Source: Albimonas marina
GTDB lineage: Bacteria > Pseudomonadota > Alphaproteobacteria > Rhodobacterales > Rhodobacteraceae
Length of the DNA: 64,000 nt
Assembly (NCBI RefSeq): GCF_029223255.1
Contig: NZ_JARHUC010000004.1
Span: forward strand, 434,001 to 498,000
Direction: 5' to 3'
This document shows positions 31,674-40,591 of this stretch, one piece after another. A program made the translations under genes and the position numbers. The notes under the pieces were generated by a model. That model ran no database searches. It was given only the letters and a program-made list of their open reading frames with translations, and was not told where the DNA came from. How positions within the stretch are numbered: the stretch's first letter is position 1; each line of letters begins with the position of its first letter.

Positions 31674-32531
31674 TCAGGGCAGGCCGGCGCGCGGGGCGTC
31701 GACGCGCACGGTCTCGACCCGGCCGGCGCGGCGGCGGCGGGTGTCCTCGCGGTCGTGGTTCACGGCGGTCAGGATGTGCAGGGTGCGGTCGTCCTCCCCG
31801 CCCAGCATGCAGGCGAAGGCCTCGGTCTCGACAGGGATCTCGTCCAGGACGCGGCCCCCCTCGGCCACCCGCACGCAGCCCCCGCGGCGGGGCGAGGCGA
31901 CCCAGACCGCGCCCTCGGCGTCGAGGCAGATGCCGTCGGGGCGCAGGTCGGGGGGCGCGGACCAGACGCGATGATTGCTCAGCGCTCCCCCGGGCCCGAG
32001 GTCGTAGGCCGAGAGGCGCCCGCCCCGGGTCTCGCCCACGATCAGGGTCTTGCCGTCGGGGGTGGCGACCATGCCGTTGGGGAACAGCATCGGCTCGCCC
32101 ACCCGCTCGGCGGTTCCGTCGGGGGCGACGCGGATCAGGCGGGTGGCGGAGGGCTCGCCCTCGCCCCGCAGCACGGCGTCGAGGTCGAAGCCGAAGTTGC
32201 CCACCAGCGCGGTCCCGTCGGGCAGGACCAGCATGTCGTTGCAGTGGAAGTCGGCGAGGTCCCACAGCTCGGCATGGACCGAGACGGCGCCGTCGCGCAC
32301 CCGCAGCAGCCGGCGCGAGGTCATCGCCACCACCAGCAGGTCGCCGTCGGGCATCCAGCCGAGGCCGCTGGGGCGGTCCTCGAGCTCGAGCATCACCTCC
32401 TTGGCGCCGTCGGGGGCGATGGCGAGCACCTTGTGGTCGTGCATGTCCGACAGCCACAGCCGCCCGTCATGCCAGCGCGGCCCCTCCCCGAAGCACAGGT
32501 CGTCGGCCAGGATCTGCGTCCTGCGGGTCAT
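31674..32531 (-). CDS. SMP-30/gluconolactonase/LRE family protein
   Basis: 285 residues, six-bladed propeller. The metal ligand Glu16 in CFGEGPRW, the NDM segment after residue 105 and DGICLDAEG are in place. Such proteins hydrolyse sugar lactones or other lactones to acids. AGGGAGGAG precedes the start at 32531. A perfect palindrome lies 18 bases upstream. No sugar dehydrogenase is adjacent, so the lactone source is unknown; sugar acids made by it could feed the operon at 5955-14683 (inference). Confidence 0.87.
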   Translation of the reverse strand: MTRRTQILADDLCFGEGPRWHDGRLWLSDMHDHKVLAIAPDGAKEVMLELEDRPSGLGWMPDGDLLVVAMTSRRLLRVRDGAVSVHAELWDLADFHCNDMLVLPDGTALVGNFGFDLDAVLRGEGEPSATRLIRVAPDGTAERVGEPMLFPNGMVATPDGKTLIVGETRGGRLSAYDLGPGGALSNHRVWSAPPDLRPDGICLDAEGAVWVASPRRGGCVRVAEGGRVLDEIPVETEAFACMLGGEDDRTLHILTAVNHDREDTRRRRAGRVETVRVDAPRAGLP

Positions 32532-32548
32532 GCGGCTCCTCCCTTTCT

Positions 32549-32560
32549 TGTCGGCCGACA
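32549..32560. promoter_or_regulatory. Palindrome upstream of SMP-30 gene, possible operator
   Basis: TGTCGGCCGACA is a perfect 12-bp palindrome placed 18 bases upstream of the start codon, just beyond the ribosome site. A repressor bound here would block transcription initiation. The regulator is not identified. Confidence 0.45.
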
Positions 32561-32611
32561 GGTTTGCAGAGCCGGGGCGGGCGGGCAAGCGGCGCGGCGG
32601 GGGATGGGCGC

Positions 32612-34075
32612 TCAGGCGACGGGATTGAGCGGGGGCAGCCGCCGGGGGGCCGTCGCGGAGGGGCCGCGCGCGTCGAGGGGCGGATGGCGGCGGCGGGCCT
32701 CGGGCAGGGCGCGGGCGAGGGCCTGCCAGGCGGCGGCTTCGTCGCCTTGGCCGGGCGCGTAGCGCGCGGCGCCGAGGGAGAGGAGGGCGGCCTGCACCGC
32801 CGGGTCCGCGCGCGGGTCGCCCTGCACCCGCGCCGACCACAGGTCGAGCGCCGGGCGCAGGCCGGCCCGGTCGCGGGCGCGCAGCGCGGATCGAAGCCGG
32901 CGCCAGGCCCAGGTCTCGGAGGCGCGATGCGCGGCGCGGCGGCGGGAGAGGCGGGCGCGCAGGCCCGGCGCGGCGCGGCGCAGGAGGGCGGCGAGCACCC
33001 CCAGCGCCAGGGCCGCGGCGCCCAGCGACAGCCACAGGCGCAGGCGGGCGGCGGGATCGGGCGGCGCGGCGGCGAGCGGCGGGCCCGAGACCGAGATCGC
33101 CACGGCCGGGACCTCGGCGGTCTTCACCCGGCCGTCGTCGAGATCGTACCAGCGCAGGGAGACGGCGGGCAGCTCGCCCTCGCCGCCGCCCTGGGCGATC
33201 AGCGAGAGGCGTTCGGTGCGCGCGCCGCCGATCCGGCCGCGGTCCTCGGTCTCGGTCAGCTCGGGCGCCTCGGGATAGGCGGCGAGGCCGGGCGGGCCGC
33301 CGGGGGCTGCCAGGGGCGGCAGGACCATCGGCGAGGCGCCGGCGATCCGGGCGGTCAGCGTCACGGCCAAGGCGTCGCCGGGCGACATGGCCTGCGGATC
33401 GCCCTCGACCCGCCGTTCCAGCGTCAGGTCCTGGGCGGCGATGAAGGGGGAGAGGTCCTCGGCCCCCGGCGGGATCGTGGCGCGCAGGCGCAGGGCGGGG
33501 GTGGGCAGGACGGCGCGCAGGGGCGCGCCGCCCGCGGGATCGGCCCAGGTCACCTGCAGCTCGCCGGCGGGCAGGGCGAAGGCGCCGGGGACCAGCGGCG
33601 CGATGCGCCAGCGGCGGGAGACGCCGGACCAGGTCTCGCCGTCCACCTCCGCGCTGGTGGGGTTGGTCGCGCGGGGCGGCAGGCGCACCAGCAGGTCGGG
33701 CGCGTCCAGGTCCGGCCAGACCGGCGGGGAGGGGAGGTAGGTGGGGACCAGCAGGGTCATGCGCAGGGTCAGCGGCTGGCCGGGCACGACCTCCTCGGCC
33801 GAGAGCTCGACGCTGAGGCGGGGCGATTGGGCGTCTGGCACGGCCGCGGGGCTCTGCGCCGGGGCCGGTCCCGTCGCGAGGAGCGCCGCCGCCAGCGCGA
33901 GGATCGGGCCGAGGCGGCCCCCGGCGAGGGGCCTGCGCGGGCGGGCGCCGGCGGGCGCCCGGCTGCGCGAGGCGACGGGGAGGCCGCGGAGGCGGAGGGC
34001 GGCGTCGCGGAGGCGGGCCATCGTCGTGGGGATCGTGGCGGCGGCGCCGGGCGCGGGGGGGTCGGGAGGGGTCAT
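32612..34075 (-). CDS. batD: BatD family membrane protein
   Basis: 487 residues: basic N-terminus and a hydrophobic segment around 57-74 (signal/anchor), an extracytoplasmic beta-rich region (LSAEEVVPGQPLTLRMTL and repeated Ig-like strands), then a transmembrane helix near residue 345 and a cytoplasmic Arg-rich tail. This order matches BatD. Bat proteins form an envelope complex of unclear function, once linked to aerotolerance. The start overlaps the preceding VWA-TPR gene (ATGA). It is the last gene of the moxR-bat operon. The long N-terminal region before the signal segment is unusual, so a later start is possible. Confidence 0.78.
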   Translation of the reverse strand: MTPPDPPAPGAAATIPTTMARLRDAALRLRGLPVASRSRAPAGARPRRPLAGGRLGPILALAAALLATGPAPAQSPAAVPDAQSPRLSVELSAEEVVPGQPLTLRMTLLVPTYLPSPPVWPDLDAPDLLVRLPPRATNPTSAEVDGETWSGVSRRWRIAPLVPGAFALPAGELQVTWADPAGGAPLRAVLPTPALRLRATIPPGAEDLSPFIAAQDLTLERRVEGDPQAMSPGDALAVTLTARIAGASPMVLPPLAAPGGPPGLAAYPEAPELTETEDRGRIGGARTERLSLIAQGGGEGELPAVSLRWYDLDDGRVKTAEVPAVAISVSGPPLAAAPPDPAARLRLWLSLGAAALALGVLAALLRRAAPGLRARLSRRRAAHRASETWAWRRLRSALRARDRAGLRPALDLWSARVQGDPRADPAVQAALLSLGAARYAPGQGDEAAAWQALARALPEARRRHPPLDARGPSATAPRRLPPLNPVA

Positions 34076-35709
34076 TCGCTCGTCCCCCCGCCCGTCGCGC
34101 CGCTCCCCGCCCCGGCGGCTTCGAGGGCGAAGCGCTGGCGCAGGAAGTCGGCGGGGCGAGTGTCGACGGTGCGCATCCACTGCTCGGCGGTCAGGGGGGC
34201 GGAGCCGGTCTCGGCCTCGCGGGGGACCTGCATCTCCTGGCCGCGGTTCTCCTCGTTGTCGTAGGTCACGTCGTCGGCGCCGAGGTCGGGCTGGTCGCCG
34301 GCGTCCTGGTCCTCCTGCGCCTGCTCGACCCAGGCGACGATGCGCCGGGCCTGGGCGAGGTTCTCGGCCGCGTCGGGATAGGCGGGGTCGCGCGCCAGCG
34401 CCGTCTCGAACGCCCGCACCCCGTCGCGATAGGCCTGCGAGCGGATCGAGGCGAGGCCCTGCAGGAACGCCGCCTGCGCGGTGTCGAGCGTGGAGAGGGT
34501 CGCGACCGCCGCCTTGTAGTCGCCGTCGCGATACTGCGCGTAGGCGCGCCGGTAGGGATCGGCGTAGAGCCGCGCGGCCTGGTCCCAGCGCTTGCGGCGT
34601 GCGGCGAGGTCGCCCTGCTGGTCGGGGGCGAGGAACCAGGCGGCGAGGGGGCCGCCGAGCGCGAAGATCCCCGGCGGCTCGGTCGGGGCGGCGGCGCGCA
34701 GGTCGCGCGTCCCCTCCTGCGCCCGGGGGGCGGAGGGGAGCGTCAGCGCGGCCGCGAGCAGCGCCGCGGCCGCCCAGCGCATCGTCCAGCCGCGGCGGAA
34801 CCACAGGAGCGTCAGCAGCGCCGCCGGCCAGGCGAGCCAGCGGCCGCGATCCTCCCACGGCAGGCGCTCGTCGCCCAGGCGCGCCCGCTCCCACGCGGCG
34901 TTCAGCAGCCCGTCGATGCGGCGCAGGTCGGACCCGTCGGGGGTGACGCGGATCACCGGCGCGCCCAGCGCGTCGAGCCCCGGGTCGGCGGCGCCCTCGG
35001 GCAAGGGGGCGAGCACGGCGAGGCTTGCGCCCGAGCCCTCCAGCGCCGCGCGCGCCTCGCGGGCTTGGGCGAGGTCGACGGCGTCGGCGACCAGCAGCAC
35101 GCCGCCCGTTCCCTGCGCGCCCTCGGCCGCCAGCAGGTCGCGCGCGAGGCGCAGGGCCGCGGCGGCGACGTCGCCCTCGCGCGGCATCGTCTCGGGCGTC
35201 AGGGCGGCGAGGTAGGGGGCGATCAGGCCCGCGTCCTCGGTCATCGGGATCACCACGTGGGCGGAGCCCGCGTAGGCCACCAGCGCCGTGCGCCCGCCAG
35301 CGCGCAGGTCGAGGAAATCGCGCAGCTTCTGGCGCGCGCGCTCCAGCCGCGAGGGGGAGAGGTCGGTCGCGAGCATCGAGGGCGCGACCTTGAGCACCAT
35401 CACCGCGGGGGCGGCCTGGGCGGCGAAGGGATCCTCGGCCCGGGTCCAGGCGGGGCCCGCCGCGCCCAGGGCGCAGAAGACCAGCGCCAGGGCGACGCCG
35501 TCGATGGGCTGCGGCCGGCGCCGGCGCGCGGCGTCGAGGCTGAGGGCCGCGTGCAGATGCGGGGCGATCTTCGCCGCCGGCGCCCGCGGCCGGCCCCGGG
35601 CGCGGCGGGCCAGCGCCCAGAGCAGCGCGATCAGCGGCAGCGCCGCCAGCCAGCCGGGGCGCAGGAAGCGGAACGCCTCCCAGGCGAGCGCGAGGGACTC
35701 GGCGCTCAT
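34072..35709 (-). CDS. BatB/BatC-like fusion: degenerate VWA domain plus TPR
   Basis: 545 residues. Two N-terminal membrane helices flank the start of a VWA domain (about 90-280), a further helix pair follows near 310-335, and then a TPR region (about 380-450) and an acidic, disordered tail (QDAGDQPDLGADD). Where BatB proteins have the metal-binding DLSPSM, this one reads KVAPSM (residues 105-110), so the MIDAS Asp and first Ser are gone. The domain order equals BatB fused to BatC. It starts by a four-base overlap with the upstream VWA gene. It may act as a scaffold instead of a metal-dependent ligand binder. Confidence 0.8.
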   Translation of the reverse strand: MSAESLALAWEAFRFLRPGWLAALPLIALLWALARRARGRPRAPAAKIAPHLHAALSLDAARRRRPQPIDGVALALVFCALGAAGPAWTRAEDPFAAQAAPAVMVLKVAPSMLATDLSPSRLERARQKLRDFLDLRAGGRTALVAYAGSAHVVIPMTEDAGLIAPYLAALTPETMPREGDVAAAALRLARDLLAAEGAQGTGGVLLVADAVDLAQAREARAALEGSGASLAVLAPLPEGAADPGLDALGAPVIRVTPDGSDLRRIDGLLNAAWERARLGDERLPWEDRGRWLAWPAALLTLLWFRRGWTMRWAAAALLAAALTLPSAPRAQEGTRDLRAAAPTEPPGIFALGGPLAAWFLAPDQQGDLAARRKRWDQAARLYADPYRRAYAQYRDGDYKAAVATLSTLDTAQAAFLQGLASIRSQAYRDGVRAFETALARDPAYPDAAENLAQARRIVAWVEQAQEDQDAGDQPDLGADDVTYDNEENRGQEMQVPREAETGSAPLTAEQWMRTVDTRPADFLRQRFALEAAGAGSGATGGGTSE

Positions 35710-36689
35710 GCCCGCCCCCGGCGCCGCGAGGCGAGGTGCAGGCCCGCCGTGGTCCCGCCCGCGATCAGCAGCGCGGCGGCCATGGGGATCCAGGCGAGCG
35801 CCGTGCGCGGGCGCCAGGACAGCCGCTCGACCTCCCGCGGGGCGAGGCGGTCGATGCGGGCGTAGACCTGCGCGAGCGCATCGGCGTCGGAGGCGAAGGA
35901 ATAGCCGCCGCCGCTGCGCCGGGCGATGTCCTCGAGCGCGCCGAGGTCCACCCGGTCCTCGCCCGTGGCGTCGGGATCGCCGACGCCGACGGTGTGGATC
36001 TCGACCCCGCGGGCGGCGGCGATCTCGGCGGCGTTGACCGGGCTCATGCGGCTGGCGGTGTCGGCGCCGTCGGAGAGCAGGATCAGCAGGCGCTGCTCGA
36101 CCTCGCTCGCCTCGAAGGTGCGGATGGCGAGGCCGATGGCGTCGCCGAGCGCGGTGTGGGGGCCGGCCATGCCGACCTCGGTGCGCTCCAGCAGGTCGGC
36201 GACGGCGTCGAGATCCTCGGTCAGGGGCGACTGGAGATAGGCGCGCGAGCCGAAGACGATCAGCGCCACGCGGTCGCCCTCGCGCCCCTCGACGAAGGCG
36301 CGCACCACCTCGCGCACGGCGGCGAGGCGCTGGAGGGGGACGCCGTCGGGGCCTGGGAAGTCGCGCGCGTCCATCGAGCCGGAGATGTCGATCGCGAGCG
36401 CCACGTCCCGGGCGGCGCGCGTGACCTCGACGGGCTTCCCCAGCCGCTCGGGCGCGGCGAGGGCGAGCACCAGCAGGGACCAGCACAGGATGGCGGCGGC
36501 CATCTGCAGGCGGGAGCGGGCGCGCACGGACGCCCCGCGGCGGGGCTGGGCGCCGGCGGCGCGGGCGACCCGGCGGAAGAAGGGCACGCGCAGGGCAGGC
36601 GAGGGCGCGCGATGCGGGGGCGCGAGCAGCCAGACCAGCAGCGGCGCGGGAAGGAGCAGGAGGGCCCAGGGCTCGGCGAGGGAGATCAT
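35706..36689 (-). CDS. batA: BatA-like VWA domain protein
   Basis: 327 residues: N-terminal aerotolerance-regulator-type helices, VWA domain from about 90 with an intact MIDAS (DISGSMD at about 98-104, a Thr in GPHTALGD, Asp in LLSDGADT), and a C-terminal membrane helix (ALAWIPMAAALLIAGG). An active metal-ion site contrasts with the degenerate paralogue encoded next. Coupled by four-base overlaps on both sides. Confidence 0.88.
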   Translation of the reverse strand: MISLAEPWALLLLPAPLLVWLLAPPHRAPSPALRVPFFRRVARAAGAQPRRGASVRARSRLQMAAAILCWSLLVLALAAPERLGKPVEVTRAARDVALAIDISGSMDARDFPGPDGVPLQRLAAVREVVRAFVEGREGDRVALIVFGSRAYLQSPLTEDLDAVADLLERTEVGMAGPHTALGDAIGLAIRTFEASEVEQRLLILLSDGADTASRMSPVNAAEIAAARGVEIHTVGVGDPDATGEDRVDLGALEDIARRSGGGYSFASDADALAQVYARIDRLAPREVERLSWRPRTALAWIPMAAALLIAGGTTAGLHLASRRRGRA

Positions 36690-37351
36690 CGCGCCCCCTC
36701 CGCCTTCACCCGCCGCACCCAGCGCGCGGCGAGGGCGCCGAGGCCCGGCGCCGAGGCGCCCCGGCCGTCGTAGGGGCCGTGCAGCAGCGCCCGACCGGGG
36801 CCGTGGGCGAAGCCGCCGGATCTCTCGGGCGGAGCGCCTGCGGTCTCGTCCAGGAAGGCCAGCCAGCGCTCGCCCGAGAGGCCGGCGACCGCCTGCCGCG
36901 GACGGGCGGTGAGGGCGGCGCGGCGCAGGATCGGGGCGACGGCGGCGGGGTCGTCGCCGGCCTGCGCGAGGGCGGCCAGCGCCTCGCGCCGCCAGGCGTC
37001 GGCGCGGCGCCGGCGGCGGCCCGACCGGACGGCGAAGGCGAGCGCCAGCAGGAGCAGCAGCCCCAGCACCGGCCAGCCCGCGGTCTGCGGGAGCATCGAG
37101 ACCGGCGGCGGCGGAGGCGGCTGGCGCAGCTCGTCCAGCAGGTCGACCAGGTTGGGCGGGGCGGAGGCGGGGGCGGCGGTCGCGGCCTCGTTCCGGGAAG
37201 TCGGTGTGGGGCCGGCCTCCGTGGCGACGGATCCGGGCGCGGTCCCGGTCTGGGCCATCCGCACGGGAGGCTCGCCGGCCGGGGCGAGAACTGGGCCGGG
37301 AACCGGGCCGGGGGCCGGAGCGAGGGCCGGGGCGTCGAGAGGGCCGCTCAT
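36686..37351 (-). CDS. DUF4381 domain membrane protein
   Basis: 221 residues. A Pro/Ala-rich N-terminus of about 65 residues is followed by NLVDLLDELRQP, a membrane helix (WPVLGLLLLLALAF near 93-106), a basic patch and a helical cytoplasmic domain with WLAFLDETAG. This is the DUF4381 pattern regularly found between DUF58 and VWA genes of MoxR operons. Function unknown beyond a likely role in the same envelope complex. Confidence 0.82.
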   Translation of the reverse strand: MSGPLDAPALAPAPGPVPGPVLAPAGEPPVRMAQTGTAPGSVATEAGPTPTSRNEAATAAPASAPPNLVDLLDELRQPPPPPPVSMLPQTAGWPVLGLLLLLALAFAVRSGRRRRRADAWRREALAALAQAGDDPAAVAPILRRAALTARPRQAVAGLSGERWLAFLDETAGAPPERSGGFAHGPGRALLHGPYDGRGASAPGLGALAARWVRRVKAEGAR

Positions 37352-38382
37352 CGGCGCGGCCGGGGGGCGAGGCCCATCAGGCGGCGCATCTGGGGCGTCG
37401 TCTCCTCGGCCGTGGTCAGGGGCAGCACGGACACGCCGAGGCTGCGCTGCCAGTCGAGCACCGCGGCCAGCCGGCCGCGCGCCATCTCGCGCAGGGAGCG
37501 GTGGGCGCGGCTGTCGGCGGTGTTCACCTCGGCCTGGAGCTCCCCGTCCGAGACCGACAGACGCAGCCCCGCGGGCAGGTCCTGGGCGAACGGGTCGGAG
37601 ACGAGGCCCAGCACCAGGTCGTTGCGCCGCGCCAGGGCCGAGACCAGGCGGCGCGTCTCCTCCTCCGCCGCGGGGTCGGGGCCCTCCCCGCCCTCCTCTC
37701 CGCCAGCGTCGAAGTCCGAGAGGACCACGATCAGGTGGTTGCGCGGCGCGATCCGGGCCACCGCGCGCAGCACCTGGGCGAGGGGCGTGGGCGCGAGGGT
37801 CGGGGCGTCGGCCGCGAGCATCCCGTTCGCCTCGGCCAGCGCGGCGAGGAAGCGGTCGAGCGCCGCGCGCCCGCGGGCGGGGCGGATCTCGGCCAGGTGG
37901 GCGTCGCCGAAGACGATCCCCCCGACCCGGTCGCCCTGGTCGGCGATGCGGAAGGCGGCCAGCGCCGCCGCCTCGGCCGCCGTCACCGCCTTCATGTTGA
38001 GGACCGAGCCGAAGAACATCGACATGCGCTGGTCCACGACGATCAGGGCGGGGCGGTCGCGCTCCTCCGTCGTCACGCGCACGAAGGGCTCGCCCATGCG
38101 CGCGGTGGCTTTCCAGTCGATGGCGCGCACGTCGTCGCCGGGGACGTAGGCGCGCAGCTCCTCGAAGGTCAGGCCGCGGCCGCGCAGGCGGGAGGCGTGG
38201 CGCCCGTTCAGGGCCGAGCGCGCCGGCTGGCGCGGCGCGAAGCTGAGCGCCCGCGCCCGCCCCTCGAGCGCCCGCAGGCCGGCGAGCGAGACATGCACCC
38301 GCGGATCGTCCAGCGCCTGGGGCCGGGCGGCGACGAGGCCGGCGCGCAGGCGGGCGCGGTCGGAGGGGGAGGGGCCGGCCAC
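37348..38382 (-). CDS. DUF58 domain protein
   Basis: 344 residues from a GTG start at 38382, chosen because GAGGG lies upstream and it falls 11 bases after the moxR stop. The family core is GRGLTFEELRAYVPGDDVRAIDWKATAR-like (seen as FEELRAYVPGDDVRAIDWK), followed by a VWA-like part (VVDQRMSMFFGS, VVLSDFDAGG). DUF58 proteins act with MoxR AAA+ ATPases. Ends by overlap with the DUF4381 gene. Confidence 0.87.
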   Translation of the reverse strand: MAGPSPSDRARLRAGLVAARPQALDDPRVHVSLAGLRALEGRARALSFAPRQPARSALNGRHASRLRGRGLTFEELRAYVPGDDVRAIDWKATARMGEPFVRVTTEERDRPALIVVDQRMSMFFGSVLNMKAVTAAEAAALAAFRIADQGDRVGGIVFGDAHLAEIRPARGRAALDRFLAALAEANGMLAADAPTLAPTPLAQVLRAVARIAPRNHLIVVLSDFDAGGEEGGEGPDPAAEEETRRLVSALARRNDLVLGLVSDPFAQDLPAGLRLSVSDGELQAEVNTADSRAHRSLREMARGRLAAVLDWQRSLGVSVLPLTTAEETTPQMRRLMGLAPRPRR

Positions 38383-38393
38383 CGGGCGGGCCC

Positions 38394-39373
<980 letters not shown>

Positions 39374-39377
<4 letters not shown>

Positions 39378-40351
39378 TCGCCGCTCCAGATCTTCGACCA
39401 TTCGGACTTCATGTCGACGATCACCCAGCCGCGGCCCTCGGCGTCGTCGAGGCCCTTGTCGAGCACGCCGATATGGCCGTCGCGGTCGTAGGCGAACTCG
39501 CGCTCGGCGTCGGTGTGGTGGACGATCAGGCCCAGCGAGGGGCCCTCGCCCGAGGTCACGTAGTCCAGCATCTGGTAGTCGCCGTCGGAGTTGCCGAAGG
39601 CCAGGATCGGGCGCACGCCGATCTGCTGGGCGATGCCGACGGGCTTGCCCTCCTTGTCGTCGATCAGGGTGGCGCCGCCGGTCTTCATCACGGTCTTGGT
39701 CGCGGGGTCCCATTCGGTGTTGCCGCGGGTGCCGACGACCTGCCAGGGGGGGATGCCGTAGGCCGCCTCGGCGAAGCCGCGGATGAAGTCGACGCCGCCG
39801 CCCGAGACGATCCAGGTGGCGAAGCCGTTGTCGCGCAGGTAGCCCAGCAGCTCGACCATCGGGGCGTAGGTCATCTGCGCGTAGGTCAGGCCGGTGGTCG
39901 GGTGCGTGGCGGTGGTCGCCCAGTCGCGGGCGCGGTCCTGGAACGCCTCGACCGAGAGCCCGGCGTGCGAGACCTCGATCACCTCGAGCAGCCCGTCCAT
40001 GCCGGTGGCGGCCAGCGCCTCGAGGTCGCCCGCGGCGCCGGCCTTCAGCGCCGGGGAGGTCAGGATCGAGGGGTCCTTCGCGGCCTGGGCCTTGAGGTAG
40101 TCGAGCGCGAAGACCGCCTGGAAATACACCGGCTGCTCGGACCACAGGGTGCCGTCGTTGTCGAAGACGGCGATGCGGCGCGAGGGCTCGACATAGCCGG
40201 CGCCGCCTTCCTCTGTGACGCTCTCGACGAAGGCCACGATCTTGGCCTGGGCGCCGTCGTCGGCCCACAGGGGCAGCGGATCGGCGGCGAGCGCGGGGGC
40301 GGCGGCGAGCAGGGCGCAGAGCGCGGCGGCGGAGGCGGGAAGGCTGCGCAT
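39374..40351 (-). CDS. Secreted HAD-superfamily phosphatase
   Basis: 325 residues with a signal peptide (cleavage near residue 22, PALA-AD). HAD motif I is FDNDGTLW with Asp64/Asp66, motif II SGGG follows, and motif IV is FGNSDGDYQML. It should act in the periplasm on a phosphate ester. It is translationally coupled (GTGA) to moxR and so appears to be the first gene of the Bat operon, an unusual partner. The preceding sulfatase gene ends in its own terminator, which argues that this gene has its own promoter in the spacer 40352-40536. Confidence 0.83.
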
Positions 40352-40536
40352 GGCGCGTCTCCTGTTGGCGGGCGGCGGTCCGGCGGGCGCGGGACGGCGG
40401 GGCGGATCGCCCGTCGCGCGGTCTCGCGCCGACGCCTGCCCGGACGCGGGCGCCCGGCGAGGGGCGGCGTCGCGTCGGGTCCGGTCGGTCCCGGCGCCGG
40501 ACGCGCCGGCGGCGGCGGGCGGAGGCGGATCGGAGA

Positions 40537-40567
40537 GGCGCGGACGACGGGGGCCGTCGTCCGCGCC
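40537..40567 (-). terminator. Strong terminator after the sulfatase gene
   Basis: Perfect 14-bp stem (40537-40550 and 40554-40567, arm GGCGCGGACGACGG) with a three-base loop, 25 bases past the sulfatase stop. No T-run, as usual at this GC content. The remaining spacer 40352-40536 shows nothing recognisable. Confidence 0.7.
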
Positions 40568-40591
40568 GGGGTCAGGATCGGGCGCCGGGCC

